Shown here one piece after another: positions 10,276 through 18,987 of a stretch of 64,000 nt of DNA; the stretch's first letter is position 1, and each line of letters starts with the position of its first letter. Origin of the DNA: Niastella soli (GTDB taxonomy: Bacteria; Bacteroidota; Bacteroidia; Chitinophagales; Chitinophagaceae); NCBI RefSeq assembly GCF_017742245.1, contig NZ_JAGHKO010000001.1, positions 2,819,061 to 2,883,060 of the forward strand. The letters run 5' to 3'. Below the pieces are notes generated by a model. That model saw only the letters and a program-made list of their open reading frames with translations, ran no database searches and was not told the DNA's origin. Both the position numbers and the translations under genes were made by a program.

Positions 10276-10572
10276 CGTATGAAGGTAATGGGTACCTTTG
10301 TATTCATAGGCAGCAGGGAATCAGATCGGGAATTTTGCACATTTTCAGCCTGGATCAGCAAGTTTATTGAAGTAAACTGCACGGGGACAAAATAAACTGT
10401 TCCGCACACATTTATTACATTATATTAGATTTCTGACCATAAGGGTTTAAAGGTCGCTTCTTACAACACTGTTTTAAAAACTTACTATAAGGTTCGTGAA
10501 AGGTTGCTGGTACTGGGCATGCAGTACTGAAGGTTTTGCTATTTCATTCATTAATAAAAATTAAAAAAGAAG

Positions 10573-10986
10573 ATGAAAGCATTAACAGCGACAATGAAAT
10601 TTATTAAAGTGGCATCCGTATGTATTTTGATCTGTTCCTTTATGCCGGCGCCCAAAAGTACATCCGGCGTTACACTACAAAACACTGGTTTTATGCTCCA
10701 GGTTCAAAGCAGCGCGCCGGATTGGGTGTATGTTCAAATTACTAATACTAACGATAATACTATTTCCTATTACATTCAAATTCCACCCTCAGGTTCGGGT
10801 GAGCAATTTGTGATTGCAGGCGATTATGATGTTACCGTCTGGCCATCCAATACGGCTTATTACCACGATTATAGTGTGGGTTGTAACGACCTTGTAATAG
10901 GTAACCAGGCCTCACAATATGTATTTTCTGAGCCAATTGCGCTCAATGAGGGCTGTAATAGTGTGTCTGTTGGCGGACATTATTAA
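10573..10986 (+). CDS. Small secreted protein of unknown function
   Basis: The 137-residue protein has an N-terminal hydrophobic segment (FIKVASVCILICSFMPAP) that looks like a signal peptide. The rest is beta-strand rich and Asn/Ser/Tyr rich, with two cysteines (in VGCND and NEGCN) that could form a disulfide outside the cytoplasm. ATG 10573 is the likely start; ATG 10594 is an in-frame alternative. No family was recognised. It stands alone after the repeat-rich gap and ends at a shared hairpin. Confidence 0.65.
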   Translation: MKALTATMKFIKVASVCILICSFMPAPKSTSGVTLQNTGFMLQVQSSAPDWVYVQITNTNDNTISYYIQIPPSGSGEQFVIAGDYDVTVWPSNTAYYHDYSVGCNDLVIGNQASQYVFSEPIALNEGCNSVSVGGHY

Positions 10987-11013
10987 TAGTCTTACATCTT
11001 GCTATTTGAAAAT

Positions 11014-11044
11014 ATGTTTGGCAGTTTATAAACCTGCCAAACAT
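11014..11044. terminator. Bidirectional hairpin between convergent genes
   Basis: Perfect 11 bp arms (ATGTTTGGCAG at 11014-11024, complement at 11034-11044) around a 9 bp loop lie exactly between the stops of two convergent genes. Confidence 0.75.
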
Positions 11045-11047
11045 CTC

Positions 11048-11698
11048 TTACCCGGCCATTTCTACCCGTACAAATTTGAGTTTCCCATTACTTAAAACAG
11101 TGAACAAATAAATTTCACTGAATTCTGACTTATCTATTTCTCCATCGTCTGTTTTATACGGAGCAGTTGAATTTAAGTTAAGGGATAATGTATTTTCCGA
11201 TTTGTCGAAAGTTGCAGACAGGACGTAGGTGGTGTTGCCATCCTTTATTTCTTTGGTTTGCACTTCGCCTTTTTTAAAAAGCTCTTCCGATTTAATTTTC
11301 AACAGGCAATTAATAAATCGTTTGGGAAATAAGGACTCGAAGTATTGATCAAAATCTTTTTCAGTAAAAGGCTTTACGGAATCTGATAAGGAATTGACCT
11401 TTTCATCAACACCTCCATAAACCAGGTACCAGATATTGTTATTGCCGTTCATTATTGGAAAATCAATGAACTGTTTTACTTTTTCTTTATTTTTTTGGTA
11501 TACGGCATCCCTGAAAGTTCTGAAGTTATCAATCCATTGGGTGGTATCCTGGCCAGCCTGATTGGTTTCCATGGCCGTGTTTGCCTGGGCGGCCGGCGTG
11601 GTTGCTTCTTTTTTGCTGTTTGAGATCGGGGTTGAATGATTACCGCAGGAAACTACAAAACAGATCAATACGGTTAAGGGAAGCGTAATGGATTTCAT
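11048..11698 (-). CDS. Lipoprotein of unknown function
   Basis: From ATG 11698 the protein has 216 residues and a lipoprotein signal (MKSITLPLTVLICFVVSCGN, Cys 18). A Ser/Thr/Ala/Gln-rich linker of about 35 residues follows, then a compact domain starting at WIDNFRTFRDAVYQKNKEKVKQFIDFPI. This resembles small beta-rich periplasmic domains of Bacteroidota, but no named family is claimed. An upstream TTG three codons earlier is less likely. Its promoter region is shared with the acyltransferase's 3' end, 79 bp away. Confidence 0.75.
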   Translation of the reverse strand: MKSITLPLTVLICFVVSCGNHSTPISNSKKEATTPAAQANTAMETNQAGQDTTQWIDNFRTFRDAVYQKNKEKVKQFIDFPIMNGNNNIWYLVYGGVDEKVNSLSDSVKPFTEKDFDQYFESLFPKRFINCLLKIKSEELFKKGEVQTKEIKDGNTTYVLSATFDKSENTLSLNLNSTAPYKTDDGEIDKSEFSEIYLFTVLSNGKLKFVRVEMAG

Positions 11699-11777
11699 TT
11701 GAAACAATATTTGGGTACGATTTAAGCGTACAAAATACTCATTCTGCTAATTTTATCAAATTGTAACGCAATTTCTC

Positions 11778-12872
11778 TTATTGTGCCGGACATTCCTGTA
11801 AAGATTTCTGAAGGGGGGGATTATTGTATTTATTTTTCAAAGCGAGGAAAGGCCTTTCTATGAAATAGTATGAAACATTTGCTACCAGAAAAATTACCAG
11901 GAGGGAATAGGGCCTTTCTGGAACAAATTTTAAAGACCCAAATATTATTATTTGCTGCCACAGGTAAAGGCTATAAGAAAGCCGTCCGATATAATCCATG
12001 ATCCGGCTATTTAAAAATGTATACCACCAGCCGGTACAATTTATAGAGTAAACGATGAGCATTAATATTAACAGAATGGTTATTGTGCCAGACGGTCCTA
12101 AAAGCGGAACGGTAAAATAAAAGTGCCATTTAGTAAGCTGAAGCGCTACAGCTAAATATTGAATCAGGGTGAGCATCAGGAAAATAAACAGTAGTGGAAA
12201 TTTAATTGATTTGAAAAGCTTATTAAAAAATAAGCAAAATTTATCGTAGTGTAGAGCCAGCAGGCAGCCAAGCAATAATGAGTCGGCTCTTTGGAAAATA
12301 GTTATGGAATCTATTTCGAAGTATGGGATCCCGCGAACGTTCCCAAAAATTCTTAAAAAAGGAACCAGAATAATAAAAAAGAGCAAAACAAATGTTTTCC
12401 TGGAAGGAAAATAATAGAATATAAATGGCCAGCACAAATAAAAATGTTCCTCAACGGACAATGACCATAAATGCTCTGAATAGATATCCAGGGAATGATT
12501 AAAATATTTTGTGTAAGTTAATGCTGTTAACCAGGAATTACCTGATAAAAAAATCAAATTATATCTTTGAAGAATGAAATAGACCAACAGCATAAAATAG
12601 TATGCTGGAAATATTCTTAGTGTTCTTCTCTTATAAAAGCTTTTCAGGGAAATCGTTCCGGTTTTCTTTTCTTCTTCAATTAGAAGCGTGGTTATTAGAA
12701 AACCACTAATTGCAAAAAAAACATTCACTCCCAATGATCCGTTTTCAAGTATCTGAAGAGGATAAAATTTGCGAAGCGTATCGTTTAAAATTCCGTAGTG
12801 GCCAAAAATTACCAGTAAAATGCTTATGGCCCTTAATCCGTTCAGGGATGGGATTAATTTGTGTTTGTTCAT
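11778..12872 (-). CDS. Acyltransferase 3 family membrane protein (OafA/YrhL type)
   Basis: From ATG 12872 the protein has 364 residues, standard for the family. The N-terminus HKLIPSLNGLRAISILLVIFGHYG contains the conserved Arg-Ala and the catalytic-type His of acyltransferase-3 proteins. FFAISGFLITTLLIEE and FYKRRTLRIFPAYYFML are also diagnostic blocks. About ten hydrophobic segments follow, ending in YSLYLWQQIIIF and YYFIERPFL. Such enzymes O-acylate surface glycans, peptidoglycan or lipids; the acceptor cannot be told from the sequence. A TTG seven codons upstream is a weaker start. Confidence 0.92.
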   Translation of the reverse strand: MNKHKLIPSLNGLRAISILLVIFGHYGILNDTLRKFYPLQILENGSLGVNVFFAISGFLITTLLIEEEKKTGTISLKSFYKRRTLRIFPAYYFMLLVYFILQRYNLIFLSGNSWLTALTYTKYFNHSLDIYSEHLWSLSVEEHFYLCWPFIFYYFPSRKTFVLLFFIILVPFLRIFGNVRGIPYFEIDSITIFQRADSLLLGCLLALHYDKFCLFFNKLFKSIKFPLLFIFLMLTLIQYLAVALQLTKWHFYFTVPLLGPSGTITILLILMLIVYSINCTGWWYTFLNSRIMDYIGRLSYSLYLWQQIIIFGSLKFVPERPYSLLVIFLVANVSYYFIERPFLALKNKYNNPPLQKSLQECPAQ

Positions 12873-12976
12873 ATTTGCGGACAAAATACACAAAAAATAT
12901 ACTTCAATTAAATACTTGAATAGTTGATTCCGTGTATGAGGTATAAAAATTGCGATGCATACCGAAACAATTGGGT

Positions 12977-13984
12977 ATGAAATGCGGCAAGACTTTAAGA
13001 ACCAATGTTTTATTAATTACCATGGTATACAGCCCATTGATATTTTCACAAACTGCATCGGGCGGTAATAGCCGGTTTTATCCAGATAATGTAAAAAGGG
13101 TGGAGGGGGTTATTAAAGTAATAAGAGCGTTTTGTGATTCCATTAAACCGGTTAACGTAAGTAATAGCAATATTAAGTACGATCAAAAATATATCCGTTC
13201 CACAAATGAATTATTCAATACAATTACATCCGATAAAGTATTTGCCCAGACTGCAAAAAAGAATGATCTTATTCTAACCAGTTCATTGAATGCGGGATTG
13301 ATCGGATTCCGGGAATATAAATTCTATCCGGCTAAAGGATACCTTGCCATTTCTATTTTGTTTTCAGTAATTGATGACAATATCTTCTATAAGAAAATTG
13401 TAATTGAAAGCCCGTTAAAAAGGGAATGCGCGAATGGCCAGCCTGTTCCCTTTTTTGATTTTCTGTATTTAAAGGATAAAATCCTGCCTGTAATTGATTT
13501 TCCAGTAAAGGAGTGTACTAATTGTGACAGCCTAAAGGTTGATACGCTTTACCAACCGGTATTCGATGCAATGGCGAAAAAATACCCGGCTTACCAATTT
13601 GTTCCCAACGCTTCAAACGACTACGTAAAATCGCTGATCTTTCAACATACTTATTTGCAGAGAAGTACTTACAATAATAAAGTAGCACCTGATGGTTTTG
13701 TTGAACTGATAAAGATGAAGGAGTATGATATCATCCGAAGCTTGTTGTATTCACCCAACCAACTGATGGCTATAAACGCTTATGAAACGCTCGTTTACCT
13801 GAATAACTTAGGCGAACCGATAAATACACAAGACCAGGCTAAAATGAAGGACATTGTAACCAGCGGAACGTCCATCCCTGTTTATTGCGGCCGGGATTGC
13901 AAGCCTACCAATTATGCATACAATGATTTGAAGGTAAAAAAGACGGATATTGTTGATAAATATCAGGCTGCATTGGGGCAATGA
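12977..13984 (+). CDS. Secreted protein of unknown function
   Basis: From ATG 12977 the product has 335 residues and a signal peptide (MKCGKTLRTNVLLITMVYSPLIFSQ). An in-frame TTG at 12950 is less likely. Four cysteines cluster as CTNCD and CGRDC, which could bind metal or form disulfides in the periplasm. No domain was recognised. The gene is divergent from the acyltransferase and followed by a hairpin terminator, so it is probably monocistronic. Confidence 0.75.
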   Translation: MKCGKTLRTNVLLITMVYSPLIFSQTASGGNSRFYPDNVKRVEGVIKVIRAFCDSIKPVNVSNSNIKYDQKYIRSTNELFNTITSDKVFAQTAKKNDLILTSSLNAGLIGFREYKFYPAKGYLAISILFSVIDDNIFYKKIVIESPLKRECANGQPVPFFDFLYLKDKILPVIDFPVKECTNCDSLKVDTLYQPVFDAMAKKYPAYQFVPNASNDYVKSLIFQHTYLQRSTYNNKVAPDGFVELIKMKEYDIIRSLLYSPNQLMAINAYETLVYLNNLGEPINTQDQAKMKDIVTSGTSIPVYCGRDCKPTNYAYNDLKVKKTDIVDKYQAALGQ

Positions 13985-14030
13985 TCTGCAAAAGAAGCAA
14001 AGTAATTTCACATAGCGAATTAATTTCTAT

Positions 14031-14067
14031 AAATGAAAAACGTCTGATTATCAGGCGTTTTTCATTT
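14031..14067 (+). terminator. Hairpin terminator
   Basis: Nearly symmetrical arms (AAATGAAAAACGTCTGA and its near complement, one G-T pair) around a 3 bp loop, with T-rich flanks, lie 47 bp after the stop at 13984. Confidence 0.8.
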
Positions 14068-14117
14068 ATAGGCCGTAATCGCCATTCCCTGGTTCGTCCT
14101 TTTTTTTACTAACGGAG

Positions 14118-14148
14118 TTGGAAATCCGGAAAAAGGCCCCTATGTTTG
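14118..14148 (+). promoter_or_regulatory. Bacteroidetes-type promoter of the ABC-GntR operon
   Basis: A -33 TTG (14118-14120) and a perfect -7 TATGTTTG (14141-14148, consensus TAnnTTTG) are separated by 20 bp, the expected spacing. Transcription should start near 14153-14155, inside the palindrome at 14150-14171 and about 30 bp before the first ATG. Confidence 0.75.
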
Positions 14149-14149
14149 T

Positions 14150-14171
14150 GTGTACTATTAAACTAGTACAC
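14150..14171. promoter_or_regulatory. Palindromic operator, probably bound by the operon's GntR regulator
   Basis: Perfect 8 bp arms GTGTACTA (14150-14157) and TAGTACAC (14164-14171) flank the 6 bp spacer TTAAAC. It begins one base after the -7 box and covers the predicted start site, as expected for a repressor site. YtrA-type GntR regulators usually bind such palindromes and autoregulate, so the gene at 15877 is the likely ligand. That link is inferred. Confidence 0.75.
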
Positions 14172-14184
14172 TAAAACGCCAAAC

Positions 14185-15018
14185 ATGATACAAGTCCAAA
14201 ACCTTCATTTTGGGTATCGACGTAAAAAGATCTTTACCGGCCTGAGCCTTAAACTGGAACCCGGCCACATTTATGGATTACTTGGAAAGAACGGCACCGG
14301 CAAATCGACCCTGTTGAGAAACATAGCAGGTTTGCTATTCCCGCAGGAAGGTACCATAACCGTACTTGGCTTTACTCCCGGCAAACGGCAACCTGCTTTT
14401 TTACAGGATATTTTCATGGTACCAGAAGAGTTCCATTTACCCGATATGCCCATTGAGCATTTGGTAAAATACCATGCCCCTTTTTACCCCAAATTCAACG
14501 AAGACCAATTCAACCGTTATATTACCGAATTCGACATACCCCGCTCCAACACCATGCAGCAAATGAGTTATGGCCAAAAGAAAAAGGTGTTGATCAGTTT
14601 TGGACTGGCCTGTAATACCTCTGTGTTATTGATGGATGAGCCAACCAATGGTTTGGATATCATGAGTAAAAGCCAATTCCGTAAAGTAATTGCAGGCTGT
14701 CTGGATGAAAACAAGTGCATCGTCATAAGCACGCACCAGGTAAAAGACCTGGAAAGCCTGATTGACCGAGTTACTATCATCGATGAAGGCCGCATTCTGT
14801 TCGACCAAACAGTTGATAACATTACAAACAGGTTATCGTTTCATGTATCATATGATAGTGAAGAAATAAAGCAGGCGTTGTTTCGTGAACCTTCTTTACG
14901 GGGCAGCGCTGTTATAACCCGCAATATGCAGGGGGGTGAAAGCAAGCTCGATCTGGAATTACTGTACAAGGCCATTGTGCTTAATGGCAATGCTATTCAA
15001 TCTGTTTTTAACGCTTAA
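14185..15018 (+). CDS. ABC transporter ATP-binding protein
   Basis: The 277-residue protein has Walker A GLLGKNGTGKSTLL (about 31-44), the signature MSYGQKKKV and Walker B VLLMDEPTNGLDI, followed by the STHQ H-loop. It is the ATPase of an export-type ABC-2 system with the permease 9 bp downstream. First gene of a five-gene operon behind the promoter and operator at 14118-14171. YtrA-regulated ABC genes in other bacteria respond to cell-envelope stress or antibiotics; the same role here is inference. Confidence 0.93.
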   Translation: MIQVQNLHFGYRRKKIFTGLSLKLEPGHIYGLLGKNGTGKSTLLRNIAGLLFPQEGTITVLGFTPGKRQPAFLQDIFMVPEEFHLPDMPIEHLVKYHAPFYPKFNEDQFNRYITEFDIPRSNTMQQMSYGQKKKVLISFGLACNTSVLLMDEPTNGLDIMSKSQFRKVIAGCLDENKCIVISTHQVKDLESLIDRVTIIDEGRILFDQTVDNITNRLSFHVSYDSEEIKQALFREPSLRGSAVITRNMQGGESKLDLELLYKAIVLNGNAIQSVFNA

Positions 15019-15027
15019 ACTAATGCT

Positions 15028-15858
15028 ATGAATGCTGTTTTTGATTTGAAACGTTGGTTCCTGTATCTCGGCAAACACTGGAATGAAAATAAAAGAAGAT
15101 ACCTGTTATCGCTGGCTGCCATTGGCGGGTTATTGGTATTGTGGTGTTCGTTTTTAATGATCGTTAACCCCGAAAACCCAATGGGGTTACGAATTCAAAT
15201 AGTTACCTACTATGCAGGTTTGTTCCTTACTGGTTGTTTATTTGCCAGTACCATCTTCAATGATCTTTCCGAAGGCCCTAAAGGGATTCATTTTTTATTG
15301 ACGCCGGCCTCGGCGCTGGAAAAATTACTGACTGCGATTGTTTTTGGCGTAATCCTGTTTTTTATCAGTTATACCATTGTGTTTTATGCTTTTGATGTCA
15401 TTATGCTTAAAGTGGCTAACGGGGTTATGAGTAACTGGCTGGAACAGCATCATAGGGCCCCAAGACCGCCACAGGAGCTTTTAAATGTATTTATACCAGA
15501 TGACTCTGCCAAGGAATTTCTTTTTTACATCCTGCTTATCTTTTTTGCAGTACAATCTATCTTTTTGTTGGGTTCGTTATATTTTGTAAAGTTTCAGTAT
15601 ATAAAGACACTGGTTTCCGGATTGATTGTTTTTTTAGTCCTGGTTTTCTTTGTGCATAAAGTGCTGGGTTCGTTTATGCCAGACGGCAGCTTTTTTGAGC
15701 CATTCAGAGTTTATAAAATTTGGAATACCGGCCAGGGAGATGTTATGATCCTCCTACCGGAATGGTTTAGTTCGATATTGCTTTTTCTTACCAAGTATGC
15801 GCTTGCGCCTTGTTTGTGGGTGGTTGCTTATTTCAGGTTGAAAGAAAAAGAAGTTTAA
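15028..15858 (+). CDS. ABC-2 type permease (membrane protein)
   Basis: The 276-residue protein has about six hydrophobic segments (for example RYLLSLAAIGGLLVLWCSFLMI, TYYAGLFLTGCLFASTIF, KLLTAIVFGVILFFISYTIVFYAFDVI). It starts 9 bp after the ATPase gene and ends 18 bp before the GntR gene, so the three are co-transcribed. Sequence similarity to a named permease family is weak; the call rests on topology and context. Confidence 0.8.
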   Translation: MNAVFDLKRWFLYLGKHWNENKRRYLLSLAAIGGLLVLWCSFLMIVNPENPMGLRIQIVTYYAGLFLTGCLFASTIFNDLSEGPKGIHFLLTPASALEKLLTAIVFGVILFFISYTIVFYAFDVIMLKVANGVMSNWLEQHHRAPRPPQELLNVFIPDDSAKEFLFYILLIFFAVQSIFLLGSLYFVKFQYIKTLVSGLIVFLVLVFFVHKVLGSFMPDGSFFEPFRVYKIWNTGQGDVMILLPEWFSSILLFLTKYALAPCLWVVAYFRLKEKEV

Positions 15859-15876
15859 CGCTAAAATTAAAATGAT

Positions 15877-16248
15877 ATGCAATTCAGAGAATCGCAAGCT
15901 ATATACTTACAAATTGCCGATTATGTGTGCGAGAAAATACTGCTAAAAGAATGGAAGGTGGAGGAGCGCATCCCTTCCGTTCGGGAACTGGCGGTGCAGT
16001 TGGAAGTGAATCCCAATACGGTAATGCGTACGTATGATTTTCTGCAACAACAGGAGATCATTCATAACCAACGGGGTATTGGGTATTTTGTTTCGCCCAC
16101 TGCAATAAAAAATGCACAGACCTACCGTAAAAATGACTTCGTTGAAAAAGACCTGCCGCAGGTTTTTCGTACGATGTTTTTATTGGGTATGGACCCTGAT
16201 GAGTTAAAACCCCGGTTCGAAAAATTCAAGAAACAACATTTTGCTTAA
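15877..16248 (+). CDS. GntR family transcriptional regulator, YtrA subfamily
   Basis: The 123-residue protein carries a GntR winged helix (residues about 5-75: QIADYVCEKILLKEWKVEERIPSVRELAVQ, then NPNTVMRTYDFLQQQEII and RGIGYFV). Only about 45 residues follow, so it lacks the large effector domain, as in the YtrA subfamily. These proteins are commonly encoded next to ABC transporters they control. The palindrome overlapping the operon start site is a ready target. Confidence 0.93.
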   Translation: MQFRESQAIYLQIADYVCEKILLKEWKVEERIPSVRELAVQLEVNPNTVMRTYDFLQQQEIIHNQRGIGYFVSPTAIKNAQTYRKNDFVEKDLPQVFRTMFLLGMDPDELKPRFEKFKKQHFA

Positions 16249-16266
16249 TACAATCAAGAACTGATA

Positions 16267-16953
16267 ATGAAAACAAGCAATAAATTATTATTAGGCATTT
16301 TCCTTACTATCATTATATTAACAACAGTTGTTCAAATGATGGTATATGCCAAATATAAACGCGGTGAATTCACTGCTTTTAAAAGAGAACAATTTACTCC
16401 CATGACCATTTTACAGGTACCTGCTGCCCGGTTTATTTCACTAAAGGGTTTGGGTAATTGTGCTATAAAACCTTCCGAAACGTTTAAGCTGGAAATACAA
16501 AAGGATATTGCCCGTTTTATAAAATGCCACGTGGCAAATGATACGCTGTTTGTCAATGATTCAAGATTTACCGAATATGAAATAGAAAAGGGAACCAGGA
16601 ATAATGGTCTGGTGAATATCTACCTGCCTGCTTCTGTACAGCTAAAAGGGGGGTATAGTACTTTTAGGATATGTGGAACCAGTGATTCTACCTTGGCTCC
16701 ATCTTATACTATCAGCCTGAAAAACTGTTTTCTGTACCCTGAGAATAATTCTGCATATTTTAATCAGTTAAATATCTACAGCGAAAGCTCCAGAATTGAT
16801 CTGAACAGACGTGCCGTTTTTCATGATCTCAATTTGCAATTAACAGATTCAAGGCTTGCTGATAATTCAGCAACGATCAGCAAGCTGACAATGGAGTCTG
16901 ATAACAATTCTTCTATTGAGCTGTCGGGTAAAAATATTAATGCCTTAAAGTAA
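16267..16953 (+). CDS. Membrane-anchored beta-rich protein, possibly GIN/DUF2807-like
   Basis: The 228-residue product has one N-terminal membrane segment (LLLGIFLTIIILTTVVQMMVY), likely leaving the rest in the periplasm. Repeated short strands ending in polar turns (for example LVNIYLPASVQLKG, LNIYSESSRIDLNR, LTMESDNNSSIELSG) suggest a beta-helix such as the GIN (DUF2807) fold found in Bacteroidota next to similar operons. It is 18 bp after the GntR gene and 4 bp before the next frame. The fold assignment is tentative. Confidence 0.7.
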   Translation: MKTSNKLLLGIFLTIIILTTVVQMMVYAKYKRGEFTAFKREQFTPMTILQVPAARFISLKGLGNCAIKPSETFKLEIQKDIARFIKCHVANDTLFVNDSRFTEYEIEKGTRNNGLVNIYLPASVQLKGGYSTFRICGTSDSTLAPSYTISLKNCFLYPENNSAYFNQLNIYSESSRIDLNRRAVFHDLNLQLTDSRLADNSATISKLTMESDNNSSIELSGKNINALK

Positions 16954-16957
16954 TTTT

Positions 16958-17152
16958 ATGCAACACTTACTGTTGGCGATAGCTATTGTATCACTTCTAT
17001 TAATTGCTGGCAATAGCCGGGAGAAAACCGCTCTTGAAAATAACAAGGTGAGTATGAAGGTAGAGAAGCAGGCAATAAAAGAAGTTGATTATGATTTGTC
17101 CGCTGACAAACCTGCTGCTTTATTTTCGAGGTTCGAGATGTTCGTTAATTAA
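16958..17152 (+). CDS. Small exported protein of unknown function, end of operon
   Basis: The 64-residue frame starts 4 bp after the previous stop. It has a hydrophobic N-terminus (HLLLAIAIVSLLLIAG) and a polar tail, so it could be a small secreted or anchored peptide. No family was recognised. The tight spacing and the terminator 28 bp downstream support it as a real last gene. Confidence 0.55.
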   Translation: MQHLLLAIAIVSLLLIAGNSREKTALENNKVSMKVEKQAIKEVDYDLSADKPAALFSRFEMFVN

Positions 17153-17180
17153 GGACACGGGTATAGCTATGCAGAATAAA

Positions 17181-17223
17181 AATACCGGCAGTATTGCGTT
17201 AAGTACGTAACACTGCCGGTATT
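17181..17223. terminator. Bidirectional terminator between operon end and M20 peptidase
   Basis: Perfect 12 bp arms (AATACCGGCAGT at 17181-17192, complement at 17212-17223) lie between convergent stops at 17152 and 17227. T-rich flanks occur on both strands. Confidence 0.85.
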
Positions 17224-17226
17224 TCT

Positions 17227-18414
17227 TTAAAACGTTGTACTACTGCCCAACAAGGCCATCATGCCCATGCCGGTTTCAATAGCGCTTTCATCAATATTGA
17301 AAGTGGGCGTATGCACACCTGAAGTAATTCCTTTAGCTTCATTCATGACTCCTAACCGGTAAAAACAACCGGGAATATGCCTGGTGTAATACCCAAAATC
17401 TTCAGCGCCCATGCGTACTTCAGTTGTCTCTACCTTTTCTGTGCCCATGTATTGCTCCGCCAGTGAGCGGGCAATGTTGTTCAATTGCTCATTATTATAA
17501 ACAGTAGGGTATCCTACATCTATGTGAAGATCAATTTCTGCGCCCATGCTGTGTACCAGTTCGGTAGCGAGTTTGCGAATGAGGTCATGTGCCTTGAAGC
17601 GCCATTCTTCATCCAGCGCCCTGAAGGTGCCCATCAGTTTTACTTCGCTTGGAATAACATTGGTGGTATGACCTCCTTGTATAGAACAGATGGATAATAC
17701 GGAAGGCGATAACGGGTTTCTGTTACGGCTGATAATTTGTTGCAGACTAACAATAAGCTGAGAAGCCACCAGAATAGTATCAACAGTTAAATGCGGTGCC
17801 GCTGCATGACCGCCCTTACCTTTAATGGTGATGTATATTTCATCGGCGCTGGCCATTACCTGGCCGCCGCGAAAACTCAGTTTACCTATTTCCAGTTGGG
17901 GATGTACATGTAATCCGAAGATGGCTTGTGGTTTGGGATTCTCCAGCACGCCTTCTTTAATAAGGATACTGGCACCACCGGGGTTTCTTTCTTCACCAGG
18001 CTGAAAGATCAGTTTTACGGTGCCTTCCCATTCGTCTTTTAGCTCCTGTAATATTTTTGCAGCGCCAAGCAGGCAGGTGGTATGCACATCGTGCCCGCAG
18101 GCATGCATCACCCCTTCATTTGTTGATTTATAAGGAACATCATTTTGTTCAGTTATTGGAAGGGCGTCCATATCGGCCCGCAGCGCGATCACTTTCTTCT
18201 CCGGGTTCTTCCCTTTTATCAAGCCTACCACACCAGTCTCAGCCATAACGGTAAAGGGAATACCAAATTCGGTTAATTTATTTTGAATGAAACGAGAAGT
18301 TTCGAATTCCTGGTAACTTAATTCAGGATGTGCATGCAAATGATGGCGAATATTTATAAACTCAGCAGAGTATGTTTTTGCCAGGCTTTGGATCTTCTTT
18401 TGTAAGCTGCTCAT
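17227..18414 (-). CDS. M20 family metallopeptidase / amidohydrolase
   Basis: From ATG 18414 the protein has 395 residues. Metal ligands are visible in HACGHDVHTTC (near residue 105), FQPGEERNPGG (catalytic and ligand Glu) and GLHVHPQ, with a later MGAEDFGYY. This matches the hippurate hydrolase / N-acyl-amino-acid deacylase branch of M20, with a lid domain at about 185-300. It hydrolyses N-acyl amino acids, probably in the cytoplasm as no signal peptide is seen; the exact substrate is unknown. A GTG two codons upstream is an alternative start. Confidence 0.93.
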   Translation of the reverse strand: MSSLQKKIQSLAKTYSAEFINIRHHLHAHPELSYQEFETSRFIQNKLTEFGIPFTVMAETGVVGLIKGKNPEKKVIALRADMDALPITEQNDVPYKSTNEGVMHACGHDVHTTCLLGAAKILQELKDEWEGTVKLIFQPGEERNPGGASILIKEGVLENPKPQAIFGLHVHPQLEIGKLSFRGGQVMASADEIYITIKGKGGHAAAPHLTVDTILVASQLIVSLQQIISRNRNPLSPSVLSICSIQGGHTTNVIPSEVKLMGTFRALDEEWRFKAHDLIRKLATELVHSMGAEIDLHIDVGYPTVYNNEQLNNIARSLAEQYMGTEKVETTEVRMGAEDFGYYTRHIPGCFYRLGVMNEAKGITSGVHTPTFNIDESAIETGMGMMALLGSSTTF

Positions 18415-18450
18415 GGCCACAAAGATAGTCGGAAAGTCCGGAAAACCCTG

Positions 18451-18876
18451 CTACAACGTGCCCGACTTGTCAGGGTTCACCTCAATTACATCGCGGATGA
18501 TATACACGCCAGATGGAAATAAGCGCTGAATATTTGACAGATAGGGCTCTGCCTCTTCGCGGTTTTTAAAATCGCCCACTTTTAATTTCATATAAGGAGG
18601 CTGCCACTGAAGATAGGCCCTCAGTTCCGGAAATTGCTGGTATATTTTAACCTTTGCATTGGTGGCTTGATTGCGGTCGTTGGTGCTGATAACCAGTATG
18701 CGGAATCCCTGCACATGGCTGCGGGCGTCGCGGGTGGTTAATTCATTGATCTGGATCTGCTTTTTTTCCAGCATATCGATCCGCGGGTCTTTATGCACCA
18801 CAACGGCATTGCTATCTGTTTGGGCAAATAATGTGTGGGACAGGATCAATAATACACAACTGATAATGTATTTCAT
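18451..18876 (-). CDS. Secreted SPOR domain protein
   Basis: The 141-residue protein has a signal peptide (MKYIISCVLLILSHTLFAQ). A C-terminal SPOR-like domain spans residues about 55-130 (VQGFRILVISTNDRNQATNAKVKIY... YMKLKVGDFKNREEAEPYLSNIQRLFPSGVYIIRD). SPOR domains bind glycan strands lacking stem peptides at division sites. The protein is just SPOR plus a short coil (MLEKKQIQINEL). It ends 37 bp before the M20 gene on the same strand. Confidence 0.88.
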   Translation of the reverse strand: MKYIISCVLLILSHTLFAQTDSNAVVVHKDPRIDMLEKKQIQINELTTRDARSHVQGFRILVISTNDRNQATNAKVKIYQQFPELRAYLQWQPPYMKLKVGDFKNREEAEPYLSNIQRLFPSGVYIIRDVIEVNPDKSGTL

Positions 18877-18987
18877 CTAAAATATATTTTTAAAGCCGCA
18901 TAAATAAAGCTGATATCAAATTGACGCTACGGGTTTTATGCAGCTTCTATCGATATAAATGCAAAATCTTCGCCAAAGATAGCTTGC

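Larger units (their letters stand above)
9654..10572. other. Repeat-rich intergenic gap of 919 bp
   Basis: No convincing gene is present. The gap holds a perfect 8 bp-arm palindrome (9683-9700), two different direct-repeat clusters (10021-10107 and 10145-10275), and the word AAGCCTTTGGCG at 10001-10012 that recurs at 47722-47733. A 61-codon open frame at 10185-10370 crosses the repeats, has no family features and is judged chance. The promoters of maeB and of the small secreted protein at 10573 should lie near its ends. Confidence 0.6.

Noticed and set aside
10185-10370. A 61-codon open frame in the 9.6-10.6 kb gap
   Set aside because: It is formed across direct repeats and shows no protein-like composition.
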